From: Streptococcus mitis | GTDB taxonomy: Bacteria > Bacillota > Bacilli > Lactobacillales > Streptococcaceae | Assembly (NCBI RefSeq): GCF_001579045.1 | Contig: NZ_KQ970261.1 | Span: forward strand, 466,159 to 504,361 | Direction: 5' to 3' | Length of the DNA stretch: 38,203 bases | In this document: in pieces, positions 7,866 through 16,850 of the stretch | Position numbering within the stretch: the first letter of the stretch is position 1 | Layout of the letters: every line of letters starts with the position of its first letter | The notes under the pieces: model-generated | Seen by the model: the letters and a program-made list of their open reading frames with translations, nothing else | What the model was told of the DNA's origin: nothing | The model's database searches: none | Made by a program: the position numbers and the translations under genes

Positions 7866-9143
7866 CTAAAGTATATTTAAATGCTTCTTATCTGCTATCA
7901 ACTGTTTTACTTGATCTGCCATTAGTTGCGATGTGTCACAAACTTGTGCCTGATCTCCAACATGATTGGTCTGAGGGAAAGCAAGAACTGGCACCTTCAG
8001 TCTCAATGCAGTATCCATAGGGTCTTGCCAAGCCATTCCTTGGCTAATATCTAGCACTGCTACCGCAGTCTCTAATACATTGTCATACTTTATCGGATTA
8101 AAAGCGCTTTGATAAAAGTGAACATTTGGATATTGACCATAAGCTAGTAAAACATTACTCATCATAGTTGGGGCAAAGATATCAAAATCACACTCAGGCA
8201 AACTTTGAACAAGCTCTTCTAGACGCTCTAACTCCTCAACAGTAGTAAAGACCACTAATCTCGGACGAAGTATTGAGTGATTATATTCTGACAAGGCTAG
8301 GTTAAATAGATAAGTATTTAAAATCGTTGACCAGTCCAAGCCATAGTAAAACCACCATAGACTAGTAAATCGGTTACGGCTCATCGTTCCCCACGGCTTT
8401 TCGCTACCTATATAATGTAGCACTAATGGTAATTGATTATCCACTAACCTTGTACGAGAAAGTCTATATTTACTTTTATCATAAACATCATAGCCTACAA
8501 AAAAATTATAGGTGTCATCAAGCGGTAACCATTCTTGACCAAAGGCCATAATCATAATAGACTGTTCACCATTTCTTATTTCTTTATAGTGTTCCTCAGA
8601 TAAGTTTAACAACCAATCGCGAACATTTTCTCGTTTCCAGCGTTTGATATTAACAAGCATCACACCCGAGTTTAGTTCCCATTCAACATCCTTATTTGTT
8701 CTAGGATCCAGTTCACTATCATTAACCGCCGCTATATAATAACCATCTAAATCACAGTCCAAAAGATGAACCACATCTCCTGTTACGATAAGATCACAGT
8801 CTAGGTAAAGCGCTATATCCTCCTTAACATAATCTGCGATATAATAAATCAAAAATTTCGTAGCAGATATATGGGCGCTATTCTGAAGATTAAAGTGCCT
8901 CATCGCTAACTCTTCCTCTGGTAAACGAATATTGACAATCTCCGAATCAAAGGGCTTCAGCCATCCTTGAAGTGCAGAAAACCACTCTTGTGGAATATCC
9001 CCCTTATTAAACACATAAATTCGTAATCCACGTTGATGCGCGCATAAAGATTTAATGGTTACAATAGCTTGTTCACAATACGGCCTATCAAAGCATAAAA
9101 TAATAGCTTTTTTAGCCAGTTGATTTTCCTGTAATTGATTCAT
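7866..9143 (-). CDS. GT8-family glycosyltransferase with C-terminal extension
   Basis: A 425-aa cytoplasmic retaining glycosyltransferase of family GT8. The N-terminal half shows the family pattern: KAIILCFDRPY at the start, the metal-binding YLDCDLIV (DxD at residues 115-117), NSGVMLVNIKRW, and the late HYIGSEKPW motif. The last 120-130 residues form a separate domain (LVVFTTVEELERLEELVQSL, then DIFAPT) that is shared with the next gene. Two-domain GT8 enzymes of this kind are known from streptococcal serine-rich-adhesin glycosylation islands, so a role in decorating the adhesin at 1-4763 is plausible but inferred; the donor sugar cannot be read. ATG 9143 is preferred over TTG 9146, with AAAGGGA upstream. 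It is probably co-transcribed with the gene at 9254-10462, 110 bases upstream. Confidence 0.88.
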   Translation of the reverse strand: MNQLQENQLAKKAIILCFDRPYCEQAIVTIKSLCAHQRGLRIYVFNKGDIPQEWFSALQGWLKPFDSEIVNIRLPEEELAMRHFNLQNSAHISATKFLIYYIADYVKEDIALYLDCDLIVTGDVVHLLDCDLDGYYIAAVNDSELDPRTNKDVEWELNSGVMLVNIKRWKRENVRDWLLNLSEEHYKEIRNGEQSIMIMAFGQEWLPLDDTYNFFVGYDVYDKSKYRLSRTRLVDNQLPLVLHYIGSEKPWGTMSRNRFTSLWWFYYGLDWSTILNTYLFNLALSEYNHSILRPRLVVFTTVEELERLEELVQSLPECDFDIFAPTMMSNVLLAYGQYPNVHFYQSAFNPIKYDNVLETAVAVLDISQGMAWQDPMDTALRLKVPVLAFPQTNHVGDQAQVCDTSQLMADQVKQLIADKKHLNIL

Positions 9144-9253
9144 CAATTCCCTTTCTATACTTTTTACACCCGATAAGAAGTAACATTTTTAGGTCAATCT
9201 ATCATAGTGACTAATACCGTATGGATTTTGTCTACTCTTAAACTTGAAAACAA

Positions 9254-10462
9254 TCACTTCGATAGCAGCTTTTCAATGAGTTCAAGCATTTCTTGAGGAT
9301 TCTCTTCAGAGACGATTTGGCTGTATGATTCTGTATCACGATTCGTTGTATCCCATGCTAAAATAGGAAGTTGTCTTGCTTTAGCTTTACTTATCACATC
9401 AAACATCTCACGATCAGCATTGATATCCAAATAGAAGTCCAATTGGGAAAGAACACTATCTACATTGTAAAGCGTGCAATTTGGATATAGTCTTACGTTG
9501 GTGTATCCCTGAAGAGCCATAATAGATCCCGCAAAATTGGTAGGCGCCAAAAGATGAAACTCTACGTCTGGACAATTCTTCACAAGAAATTCTAGATGGG
9601 GCATCTCTAATGTTATAGTCACAACCGCTGTACGAGCTCGTACCTTTTTCACCAGTCCTCTATAGCCTGACTCTAGGGAAAATTTCCTTAATAAGACATC
9701 CGACCACTCTAGACCATAGTAAAACCACCATTCTTCTCTTAGACGGTTGATTGTAATTTGTTGCCAAGGTTTCTTTCCTGTATAATGAATCATTTTTGCA
9801 GAAGCTTCCAGTAACTCAGCGTGTGGGTACCAATCATTTTTATTTTGAAAGTAGGCAATAGTATCCATTCCTACCATGAAATTGTAGATAGGCTCTAGTT
9901 CTTTCCAACGATTCTCAAAGAGACGATTCAAAATTCCCTGATCCCCAAAATCTGTTTGATGATATTGATTGGTTAACTCAATCAGGTCTTGCGTGACATT
10001 CTCTGCTCTCCACATGTCATTGTTGATTAACAAAAAACCAGCATTAAAAATATGTGTATAAAAATCATCTCTAACTGCTGCTAAGGGGATATCTGTCAAG
10101 TCCAAGTCCCACAGCTCATCTATCGGTTTTCTTACGATAATATCCGAGTCTAAATACAGTGCACGAGACTCACTTACATACTTTGGAATAAAATACCTAA
10201 AGAAGGTAGCGTAAGAAAGTCCCTCAAAGGGTAAACGATAATCTTTCAGAATACTACTGTCAATCTGAACGTTCACAATCTCACTGTTCAAAGTCTCTAG
10301 TCTTTTTTCCATCAATTGGAACCATTCTCTCGGAAAGTCATCATTGAAAACATAAAACTTAAGATTATCATGATGAACACAAAGGGATTTTATCGTAGTC
10401 TCAACTTTATTCATATAAGCATTATCTGCACCTAAGACAATCGCTTTTTTCTCTTCTCTCAT
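9254..10462 (-). CDS. GT8-family glycosyltransferase, paralogue of the next gene
   Basis: A 402-aa GT8 enzyme. YLDSDIIV (DxD at residues 105-107), FNAGFLLINNDMW, DQGILN and HYTGKKPW mark the catalytic domain. WWFYYGLEWSDVL and a C-terminal domain (VVTITLEMPHLEFLVKNCP, then HLLAPTNF) match the paralogue at 7866-9143 closely, so the pair arose by duplication. It is the first gene of the pair in transcription order. The Shine-Dalgarno is weak (GAGATAGAGA). No clear promoter stands out immediately upstream; transcription must start within or beyond the hairpin array at 10506-10846. Likely function is sugar transfer onto a surface glycoprotein or glycan; the acceptor is unknown. Confidence 0.87.
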   Translation of the reverse strand: MREEKKAIVLGADNAYMNKVETTIKSLCVHHDNLKFYVFNDDFPREWFQLMEKRLETLNSEIVNVQIDSSILKDYRLPFEGLSYATFFRYFIPKYVSESRALYLDSDIIVRKPIDELWDLDLTDIPLAAVRDDFYTHIFNAGFLLINNDMWRAENVTQDLIELTNQYHQTDFGDQGILNRLFENRWKELEPIYNFMVGMDTIAYFQNKNDWYPHAELLEASAKMIHYTGKKPWQQITINRLREEWWFYYGLEWSDVLLRKFSLESGYRGLVKKVRARTAVVTITLEMPHLEFLVKNCPDVEFHLLAPTNFAGSIMALQGYTNVRLYPNCTLYNVDSVLSQLDFYLDINADREMFDVISKAKARQLPILAWDTTNRDTESYSQIVSEENPQEMLELIEKLLSK

Positions 10463-10505
10463 TCTCTATCTCATTTCTTTTTTATTCCCATCATATATTT
10501 GGGGA

Positions 10506-10846
10506 GCTTACTTCCCATTATGACGGCAAAGCATTTAGATAAGACGATTTTTACACTACGACACTGAGTTTGGCAAATCGATTCCATTTGCCAAACGTAG
10601 TTAGTGAGGCAGTTAGCTAGTTCGCTTACTTCCCATTACGACTGAAAAATCCACGGTTCGATAATATTCTTGGATTTTTCCTAGTGAAGCGTTTAGGTAA
10701 ACCGCCATAGCGGTTTACAATTTTTACATTACGACACGAAGAGGCGAAAACGATTATTTTTCGCCGATGAGTTAGTAAGGCAGTTAGCTAGACCGCAAAA
10801 TAGCGGCTAGCGTCCAACAATTTGGAACTTTAGTTTCAATTGTTGG
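10506..10846. repeat. Array of hairpins separated by conserved linkers (two repeat units)
   Basis: Two units begin with CTTACTTCCCATTAYGAC (10507, 10625). Both carry the linkers AAGCRTTTAGRTAA (10529, 10687), ATTTTTACAYTACGACAC (10547, 10720) and GTTAGTRAGGCAGTTAGCTA (10600, 10771). Palindromes of unrelated sequence sit between linkers: 10569-10595 (10-bp stem), 10644-10680 (10-bp), 10697-10718 (9-bp), 10743-10765 (8-bp), 10787-10810 (9-bp with a bulge) and 10814-10846 (9-bp). Unit 1 has one hairpin slot filled, unit 2 has three. None has a strong T-run, so they are not ordinary terminators. No coding sequence. The region fills the gap between prfC and the GT8 genes. Confidence 0.85.
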
Positions 10847-10853
10847 TACTGAG

Positions 10854-12398
10854 TCACATTTTTTCTTCCAACTCTACGTCTGGATACTTGTCCGCAAACC
10901 AGCGAAGGGCAAAGTCATTTTCAAAGAGGAAGACTGGTTGGTCAAAACGGTCTTTGGCCAAGATATTTCGGCTTGATGACATCCGTTCATCCAAGTCCTC
11001 AGGCTTGATCCAACGAACGGTCTTTTTACCCATTGGGCTCATGACGACTTCCGCATTGTACTCGCCCTCCATACGGTGCTTAAAGACTTCAAACTGGAGT
11101 TGGCCGACAGCGCCCAGCATGTACTCGCCTGTTTGGTAATTCTTATAAAGCTGAATAGCCCCCTCTTGCACCAATTGCTCGATCCCCTTGTGGAAGGATT
11201 TTTGCTTCATGACATTCTTAGCAGAAACTTTCATGAAAATTTCAGGGGTAAAGGTTGGTAGGGGTTCAAATTCAAATTTATTTTTCCCAACTGTCAAGGT
11301 ATCCCCAACCTGATAAGTACCGGTATCGTAAACACCAATGATATCTCCAGCCACGGCATTGGTCACATTCTCACGAGTTTCAGCCATAAACTGAGTCACA
11401 TTCGACAGCTTGGCACCCTTACCAGTACGAGGCAGGTTGACACTCATGCCACGCTCAAATTCACCTGATACGATACGGACAAAGGCTATACGGTCACGGT
11501 GACGAGGGTCCATGTTGGCTTGGATTTTAAAGACAAATCCTGAGAAATCCTTGTCGTAAGGATCCACAATTTCACCATCTGTTTTCTTGTGTCCATGTGG
11601 TTCTGGAGCAAACTTAAGAAAAGTCTCAAGGAAGGTCTGCACACCAAAGTTAGTAAGGGCTGAACCGAAGAAGACAGGCGTCAATTCTCCAGCCAGAATC
11701 GCTTCCTCTGAAAACTCATTCCCAGCTTCATTTAAAAGTTCAATATCATCTTTGACTTGCTCGTAGAAAGGATTGCTACCAAAAAGCTTGTCCCCATCTT
11801 CTAGGCTAGCAAAACGTTCATCCCCTCTATAGAGTTCCAAGCGTTGGTTATAGAGGTCATACAAGCCTTCAAAGGCTTTCCCCATCCCGATTGGCCAGTT
11901 CATCGGATAGCTCGCAATACCTAGAACTTCTTCTAGCTCTTGCAAGAGGTCCAGTGGCTCACGTCCGTCACGGTCTAGCTTATTCATAAAGGTAAAGACT
12001 GGAATACCACGGTGTTTGACAACCTCAAACAATTTCTTAGTTTGGGCCTCGATACCCTTGGCAGAGTCCACAACCATGACCGCAGCATCCACCGCCATCA
12101 AGGTCCGATAGGTATCTTCGGAGAAGTCCTCATGCCCTGGGGTGTCGAGGATATTCACGCGTTTTCCGTCATAGTCAAATTGCATAACAGATGATGTCAC
12201 CGAAATCCCACGTTGCTTCTCGATATCCATCCAGTCAGACTTGGCAAAAGTCCCTGTTTTCTTTCCTTTAACCGTACCAGCCTCACGAATCTCGCCCCCA
12301 AAGTAGAGCAACTGCTCAGTAATAGTAGTTTTCCCCGCGTCTGGGTGGGAGATGATGGCAAAGGTACGACGTTTCTTAATTTCTTCTTGAATATTCAT
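10854..12398 (-). CDS. prfC: Peptide chain release factor 3 (RF3)
   Basis: A 514-aa translational GTPase that recycles RF1/RF2 from the ribosome after peptide release. The G domain is intact: P-loop [13 protein letters not shown] near residue 20, [27 protein letters not shown] (G2), [14 protein letters not shown] (G3), MNKLDRDG (G4). The C-terminal half ([20 protein letters not shown]) is also complete. I chose ATG 12398 ([13 protein letters not shown]) because it gives the family's usual length and has AAAGAGAAC upstream; the longer reading to 12485 would start at the transcription start. It is transcribed alone from its own promoter. Confidence 0.97.
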   Translation of the reverse strand: MNIQEEIKKRRTFAIISHPDAGKTTITEQLLYFGGEIREAGTVKGKKTGTFAKSDWMDIEKQRGISVTSSVMQFDYDGKRVNILDTPGHEDFSEDTYRTLMAVDAAVMVVDSAKGIEAQTKKLFEVVKHRGIPVFTFMNKLDRDGREPLDLLQELEEVLGIASYPMNWPIGMGKAFEGLYDLYNQRLELYRGDERFASLEDGDKLFGSNPFYEQVKDDIELLNEAGNEFSEEAILAGELTPVFFGSALTNFGVQTFLETFLKFAPEPHGHKKTDGEIVDPYDKDFSGFVFKIQANMDPRHRDRIAFVRIVSGEFERGMSVNLPRTGKGAKLSNVTQFMAETRENVTNAVAGDIIGVYDTGTYQVGDTLTVGKNKFEFEPLPTFTPEIFMKVSAKNVMKQKSFHKGIEQLVQEGAIQLYKNYQTGEYMLGAVGQLQFEVFKHRMEGEYNAEVVMSPMGKKTVRWIKPEDLDERMSSSRNILAKDRFDQPVFLFENDFALRWFADKYPDVELEEKM

Positions 12399-12488
12399 AA
12401 GTTCTCTTTCTTTAGATTCTCTATTTTTCTTGTTTCGATAGCTAAGAATGATTTTTACATTGGATTTTACCATTCCTTTCAACACTTC

Positions 12489-12517
12489 ATTATATCGGAT
12501 TTTAGCATTTTTTTCAA
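12489..12517 (-). promoter_or_regulatory. Promoter of prfC
   Basis: TTGAAA (12517-12512), a 17-base spacer and a perfect TATAAT (12494-12489) on the minus strand give a leader of roughly 85 bases before the prfC start. Confidence 0.75.
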
Positions 12518-12583
12518 TTTCTATTTTATGTTAAACTATACTTGAATAAAAGCTATTCCTTGTAGTCAAATAGATCGAAAACC

Positions 12584-12611
12584 GTGACAATTCTAGCAAA
12601 AATGATATAAT
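12584..12611 (+). promoter_or_regulatory. Promoter of the small DUF4160-like gene pair
   Basis: GTGACA (12584-12589), a 16-base spacer and a perfect TATAAT (12606-12611), followed by AAGGAG (12620-12625) eight bases before the ATG at 12634. Confidence 0.7.
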
Positions 12612-12633
12612 AAAAGAAAAAGGAGAAGTAATC

Positions 12634-12885
12634 ATGTTCAAGGAATTTGGTGTAACCAATTTAGAAGTGACAAAAGATGATATTTACAAGAATCCAAGCA
12701 ACCCTATTTTGCGCATGTATGATGACGATGAATTAATCGGAACCTTTAGTATTCTAACTGGAGAAGTATTGGAAAATTTGGACTTGGCAGACTATGATAT
12801 TCGTTTTGCTCAAAAGCAAATTGAGTTAAATCGCGATAACTACCTTGAAACATGGAAGGACTACGTGGGACTACTACATGCCTAA
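12634..12885 (+). CDS. Small DUF4160-like protein, first of an overlapping pair
   Basis: An 83-aa acidic protein of unknown function with a good promoter and Shine-Dalgarno, so very likely expressed. Its C-terminal half, with GTFSILTGEVLENL, D-I-R and an E-x-NRDNYLETWKDYV end, follows the same pattern as the next gene (VGSMFLNGEL, D-L-K-I, ENADELQALWNEY), which suggests the two are diverged paralogues. DUF4160 proteins are small, widespread, and often paired with DUF2442 in loci proposed to be toxin-antitoxin systems; no function is established here. Its stop overlaps the start of the next gene by eight bases. Confidence 0.7.
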   Translation: MFKEFGVTNLEVTKDDIYKNPSNPILRMYDDDELIGTFSILTGEVLENLDLADYDIRFAQKQIELNRDNYLETWKDYVGLLHA

Positions 12886-13123
12886 ATATTCTTTCTTAAA
12901 GTATGGTATTGAAATTCGTCCTAACGAACATAACCATAAAGGTCAAAAAGCGCATATTCACTTTTATATCCACGGAGAAGAAGTGGGTTCAATGTTTCTG
13001 AACGGTGAACTGAGAGATGGTAAAGCAAAAGCAAAAGACCTAAAAATAATAAGGCAATATGTTTTAGAAAATGCAGATGAACTTCAGGCTTTATGGAATG
13101 AATACCAAAAAAGTGCATATTAA
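12878..13123 (+). CDS. DUF4160-family small protein
   Basis: An 81-aa protein starting MPKYSFLKYGIEI, with the family's NEHNHKGQKAHIHFY (metal-binding-like His cluster), a Gly-Glu turn (LNGELRDG) and the C-terminal helix with ENADELQALWNEY. I prefer ATG 12878 over TTG 12845 because family members begin MPxI/MPxY and GGGA lies just upstream. The ATG overlaps the stop of the preceding gene (ATGCCTAA), which implies translational coupling. DUF4160 function is unproven; a toxin-antitoxin role is a hypothesis. No terminator follows immediately; the structured locus at 13280-13385 probably ends transcription. Confidence 0.8.
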   Translation: MPKYSFLKYGIEIRPNEHNHKGQKAHIHFYIHGEEVGSMFLNGELRDGKAKAKDLKIIRQYVLENADELQALWNEYQKSAY

Positions 13124-13194
13124 AATCAAGGAATCTTAGTTTGCTAATCAATGATAAACAAAAACTAGCTAGCAATTTTAATACCTGCTACTCG

Positions 13195-13314
13195 GTTTCT
13201 ACTCAACTTATCCAGATACTAGGGAGCCTAATTCTCCTTGCAATTTTTAAAATAAATGTTACAATAAACATAGAAAAAGGTGTTGCGCTAACAACACCCC
13301 ACAGAGCCGTTTAA
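13195..13314 (+). pseudogene. Possible decayed type I (Hol-Tox-like) toxin reading frame
   Basis: An open frame without a start codon encodes a hydrophobic stretch (STQLIQILGSLILLAIFKI) shortly before the GTGTTG/CAACAC hairpin and bidirectional terminator. Small membrane toxins of streptococcal and lactobacillar type I systems have this size and position, but there is no ATG (a GTT stands where a GTG would be) and no Shine-Dalgarno. Weak evidence. Confidence 0.25.
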
Positions 13315-13322
13315 GACAGTGG
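13280..13322 (+). other. Structured non-coding locus: two hairpins
   Basis: GTGTTG (13280-13285) pairs with CAACAC (13292-13297), six bases perfect. An AGCC/GGCT pair (13304-13307 and 13319-13322) follows. Together with the terminator at 13339-13385 this resembles the RNA part of Gram-positive type I toxin-antitoxin loci. No ORF crosses it convincingly. Confidence 0.5.
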
Positions 13323-13338
13323 CTGTAATTACATAACT

Positions 13339-13385
13339 AAAAAAATAGCTCGTTCACTCGCCGAAGTTAGGACGGCTATTTTTTT
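13339..13385. terminator. Bidirectional terminator between the small genes and gatC
   Basis: A7-TAGC (13339-13349) pairs with GCTA-T7 (13375-13385) around a 25-base loop. The symmetric A and T tracts would terminate transcripts from either side. Confidence 0.7.
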
Positions 13386-13460
13386 ATCTCTTTCAAAACC
13401 CCATTCTCTATCCTATACCTGTCTTTTTTCACCTTTCCCTCCCTTATTTATAGGAAAATA

Positions 13461-13469
13461 TGGTAAAAT
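13461..13469 (+). promoter_or_regulatory. Extended -10 promoter of gatCAB
   Basis: TGG-TAAAAT (13461-13469) forms an extended -10 element about 40 bases before gatC. No good -35 is visible, as expected of extended -10 promoters. Confidence 0.55.
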
Positions 13470-13509
13470 AGAACAGACTAAAAATCATCATTTCACGAAA
13501 GGATGCAAG

Positions 13510-13812
13510 ATGAAAATTACGCAAGAAGAGGTAACACACGTTGCCAATCTTTCAAAATTAAGATTCTCTGAAGAAGAAACTGCTGCCTTTGCGACTACCT
13601 TGTCCAAGATTGTTGACATGGTTGAATTGCTGGGCGAAGTTGACACAACTGGTGTCGCACCTACCACGACCATGGCTGACCGTAAGACCGTACTCCGCCC
13701 TGATGTGGCCGAAGAAGGAACAGACCGTGATCGCTTGTTTAAAAACGTACCTGAAAAAGACAACTACTATATCAAGGTACCAGCTATCCTAGACGATGGA
13801 GGAGATGCCTAA
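13510..13812 (+). CDS. gatC: Asp/Glu-tRNA amidotransferase subunit C
   Basis: A 100-aa stabilising subunit of the GatCAB transamidosome, which converts misacylated Glu-tRNA(Gln) and Asp-tRNA(Asn) into Gln- and Asn-tRNA. The N-terminal helix ([21 protein letters not shown]), the central [14 protein letters not shown] and the C-terminal [15 protein letters not shown] strand are the family hallmarks. GAAAGGA lies upstream of the ATG. Its stop shares one base with the gatA start, so the genes are translated together. It is the first gene of gatC-gatA-gatB. Confidence 0.97.
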   Translation: MKITQEEVTHVANLSKLRFSEEETAAFATTLSKIVDMVELLGEVDTTGVAPTTTMADRKTVLRPDVAEEGTDRDRLFKNVPEKDNYYIKVPAILDDGGDA

Positions 13813-15278
13813 TGACTTTCAACAATAAAACCATTGAAGACTTGCACAACCTCCTTGTCTCTAAGGAAATTTCAGCAACTGAATTGACACAAGCAACGCT
13901 TGAAGATATCAAGTCTCGCGAGACAGCTATCAACGCTTTTGTCACCATCGCTGAGGAGCAGGCTCTTGCTAAAGCCAAAGCCATTGATGAAGCTGGAATT
14001 GATGCTGATAATGTCCTTTCAGGAATTCCACTTGCTGTTAAGGATAACATCTCTACAGACGGTATCCTCACAACTGCTGCCTCAAAAATGCTCTACAACT
14101 ATGAGCCTATCTTTGACGCGACAGCCGTTGCCAATGCAAAGGCTAAGGGCATGATTGTCGTAGGAAAAACTAACATGGACGAGTTTGCCATGGGTGGATC
14201 AGGTGAGACTTCTCACTATGGTGCCACTAAAAATGCTTGGGATCAAGGCAAAGTTCCTGGTGGATCATCAAGTGGTTCTGCCGCAGCCGTAGCTTCTGGG
14301 CAAGTCCGCTTGTCACTTGGTTCTGATACTGGTGGTTCTATCCGCCAACCTGCTGCCTTCAACGGAATCGTTGGTCTCAAACCAACCTACGGAACTGTTT
14401 CTCGTTTCGGCCTCATTGCCTTTGGTAGCTCATTAGACCAGATTGGACCTTTTGCTCCTACTGTTAAAGAAAATGCTCTCTTGCTCAACGCTATTGCCAG
14501 CGAAGATGCCAAAGATTCTACCTCTGCCCCTGTCCGCATTGCCGACTTTACTTCAAAAATCGGTCAAGACATCAAGGGAATGAAAATCGCTTTGCCTAAG
14601 GAATATCTTGGCGAAGGGATTGACCCAGAAGTTAAGGAAGCCATTCTAAATGCAGCTAAACACTTTGAAAAACTTGGCGCTATCGTCGAAGAAGTCAGCC
14701 TGCCTCACTCTAAATACGGTGTTGCCGTTTACTACATCATCGCTTCATCAGAAGCTTCATCAAACTTGCAACGTTTTGACGGTATCCGTTATGGCTACCG
14801 CGCAGAAGATGCAACCAACCTTGATGAAATCTATGTAAACAGCCGTAGCCAAGGTTTTGGTGAAGAAGTGAAGCGCCGTATCATGCTAGGTACTTTCAGC
14901 CTTTCATCAGGTTACTACGATGCTTACTACAAGAAGGCTGGTCAAGTTCGCACCCTCATCATTCAAGATTTCGAAAAAGTCTTCGCGGATTACGACTTGA
15001 TTTTGGGCCCAACTGCACCAAGCGTTGCCTATGACCTGGATTCTCTCAACCACGACCCAGTTGCCATGTACTTGGCTGACCTTTTAACCATTCCAGTCAA
15101 CTTGGCTGGTCTCCCAGGAATTTCGATTCCTGCTGGTTTCTCTCAAGGTCTACCTGTCGGTCTGCAATTGATTGGTCCTAAGTATTCTGAGGAAACCATT
15201 TACCAAGCTGCTGCTGCCTTTGAAGCAACAACAGACTACCACAAACAACAACCCATGATTTTTGGAGGTGACAACTAA
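13812..15278 (+). CDS. gatA: Asp/Glu-tRNA amidotransferase subunit A
   Basis: A 488-aa amidase-signature enzyme that hydrolyses glutamine to supply ammonia for the transamidation done by GatB. The Ser-cisSer-Lys machinery is visible: the catalytic lysine in LAVKDNIST, the Gly/Ser loop [14 protein letters not shown] and the nucleophile region [11 protein letters not shown]. The length is standard. It starts on the last base of gatC and ends with a TAATG overlap into gatB, so all three subunits are made from one message. Confidence 0.98.
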   Translation: MTFNNKTIEDLHNLLVSKEISATELTQATLEDIKSRETAINAFVTIAEEQALAKAKAIDEAGIDADNVLSGIPLAVKDNISTDGILTTAASKMLYNYEPIFDATAVANAKAKGMIVVGKTNMDEFAMGGSGETSHYGATKNAWDQGKVPGGSSSGSAAAVASGQVRLSLGSDTGGSIRQPAAFNGIVGLKPTYGTVSRFGLIAFGSSLDQIGPFAPTVKENALLLNAIASEDAKDSTSAPVRIADFTSKIGQDIKGMKIALPKEYLGEGIDPEVKEAILNAAKHFEKLGAIVEEVSLPHSKYGVAVYYIIASSEASSNLQRFDGIRYGYRAEDATNLDEIYVNSRSQGFGEEVKRRIMLGTFSLSSGYYDAYYKKAGQVRTLIIQDFEKVFADYDLILGPTAPSVAYDLDSLNHDPVAMYLADLLTIPVNLAGLPGISIPAGFSQGLPVGLQLIGPKYSEETIYQAAAAFEATTDYHKQQPMIFGGDN

Positions 15279-16720
15279 TGAACTTTGAAACAGTCATCGG
15301 ACTTGAAGTCCACGTAGAGCTCAACACCAATTCAAAAATCTTCTCACCTACTTCTGCCCACTTTGGAAATGACCAAAATGCCAACACTAACGTCATTGAC
15401 TGGTCTTTCCCAGGAGTTCTACCAGTTCTCAACAAAGGTGTTGTTGATGCCGGTATCAAGGCTGCTCTTGCCCTCAACATGGACATCCACAAAAAGATGC
15501 ACTTTGACCGCAAGAACTACTTCTATCCTGATAATCCCAAAGCCTACCAAATTTCTCAGTTTGATGAGCCAATCGGTTATAACGGCTGGATTGAAGTCGA
15601 GCTAGAAGATGGTACAACTAAGAAAATCGGTATCGAACGTGCCCACCTAGAAGAAGACGCTGGTAAAAACACCCACGGTACAGATGGCTACTCTTATGTT
15701 GACCTCAACCGCCAAGGGGTGCCTTTGATTGAGATTGTATCTGAAGCAGACATGCGTTCTCCTGAAGAAGCCTATGCTTACCTAACAGCCCTCAAGGAAG
15801 TTATCCAGTACGCTGGCATTTCTGACGTCAAGATGGAAGAAGGTTCTATGCGTGTGGATGCTAATATTTCTCTTCGTCCTTATGGTCAAGAAAAATTCGG
15901 TACCAAGACTGAGTTGAAAAACCTCAACTCCTTCTCAAACGTTCGTAAGGGTCTTGAATACGAAGTTCAACGCCAGGCTGAAATTCTTCGCTCAGGTGGT
16001 CAAATCCGTCAAGAAACACGCCGTTACGATGAAGCGAACAAAGCAACCATCCTCATGCGTGTCAAGGAAGGCGCTGCAGACTACCGCTACTTCCCAGAAC
16101 CAGACCTACCCCTCTTTGAAATTTCAGACGAGTGGATTGAGGAAATGCGTACAGAGTTGCCAGAGTTTCCTAAAGAACGCCGTGCGCGTTACGTCTCTGA
16201 CCTTGGCTTGTCAGACTATGACGCTAGCCAGTTGACTGCAAACAAAGTCACTTCTGATTTCTTTGAAAAAGCTGTTGCTCTTGGTGGTGATGCCAAGCAA
16301 GTCTCTAACTGGCTCCAAGGTGAGGTTGCTCAGTTCTTGAACGCTGAAGGCAAGACACTGGAACAAATCGAACTAACACCAGAAAACTTGGTTGAGATGA
16401 TTGCCATCATCGAAGACGGCACTATCTCTTCTAAGATTGCCAAGAAAGTCTTTGTCCACCTAGCTAAAAATGGCGGAGGCGCGCGTGAATACGTGGAAAA
16501 AGCTGGCATGGTTCAAATCTCAGATCCAGATGTCTTGATTCCAATCATCCACCAAGTCTTTGCAGATAACGAAGCTGCCGTTGCCGACTTCAAGTCAGGC
16601 AAACGTAACGCAGATAAGGCCTTTACAGGATTCCTTATGAAAGCAACCAAAGGCCAAGCCAACCCACAAGTCGCCCTTAAACTCCTTGCCCAGGAATTGG
16701 CGAAGTTGAAAGAAGATTAA
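15278..16720 (+). CDS. gatB: Asp/Glu-tRNA amidotransferase subunit B
   Basis: A 480-aa kinase-like subunit that phosphorylates the tRNA-bound Glu/Asp and transfers ammonia to it. The [17 protein letters not shown] start, the [20 protein letters not shown] segment, the [11 protein letters not shown] motif and the C-terminal YqeY-like helical tail ([20 protein letters not shown]) are complete. It overlaps gatA by one base. A terminator follows at 16731-16756. Confidence 0.98.
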   Translation: MNFETVIGLEVHVELNTNSKIFSPTSAHFGNDQNANTNVIDWSFPGVLPVLNKGVVDAGIKAALALNMDIHKKMHFDRKNYFYPDNPKAYQISQFDEPIGYNGWIEVELEDGTTKKIGIERAHLEEDAGKNTHGTDGYSYVDLNRQGVPLIEIVSEADMRSPEEAYAYLTALKEVIQYAGISDVKMEEGSMRVDANISLRPYGQEKFGTKTELKNLNSFSNVRKGLEYEVQRQAEILRSGGQIRQETRRYDEANKATILMRVKEGAADYRYFPEPDLPLFEISDEWIEEMRTELPEFPKERRARYVSDLGLSDYDASQLTANKVTSDFFEKAVALGGDAKQVSNWLQGEVAQFLNAEGKTLEQIELTPENLVEMIAIIEDGTISSKIAKKVFVHLAKNGGGAREYVEKAGMVQISDPDVLIPIIHQVFADNEAAVADFKSGKRNADKAFTGFLMKATKGQANPQVALKLLAQELAKLKED

Positions 16721-16730
16721 TATGTAAAAG

Positions 16731-16756
16731 AAACCAGCCCTGAGGTTGGTTTTTTC
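16731..16756 (+). terminator. Terminator of gatCAB
   Basis: An AACCA...TGGTT stem with inner CC/GG pairs is followed by six T, ten bases after the gatB stop. Confidence 0.7.
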
Positions 16757-16787
16757 GCTCCTACCATCTCCCAATAACTATTTAGGC

Positions 16788-16816
16788 TTTATTTCCAGAA
16801 GATTTTATGGTAGAAT
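16788..16816 (+). promoter_or_regulatory. Promoter of efp operon (extended -10)
   Basis: TGG-TAGAAT (TAGAAT at 16811-16816) gives an extended -10; the -35 (TTTATT, 16788) is weak. It resembles the gatC promoter. AAAGAGG precedes the efp ATG. Confidence 0.55.
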
Positions 16817-16850
16817 GAAGAGTAATAATATTTATTAAAGAGGTAAAAAC

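Noticed and set aside
12399-12485. N-terminal extension of prfC
   Set aside because: It begins at the likely transcription start and the family starts at MNIQEEI (12398).
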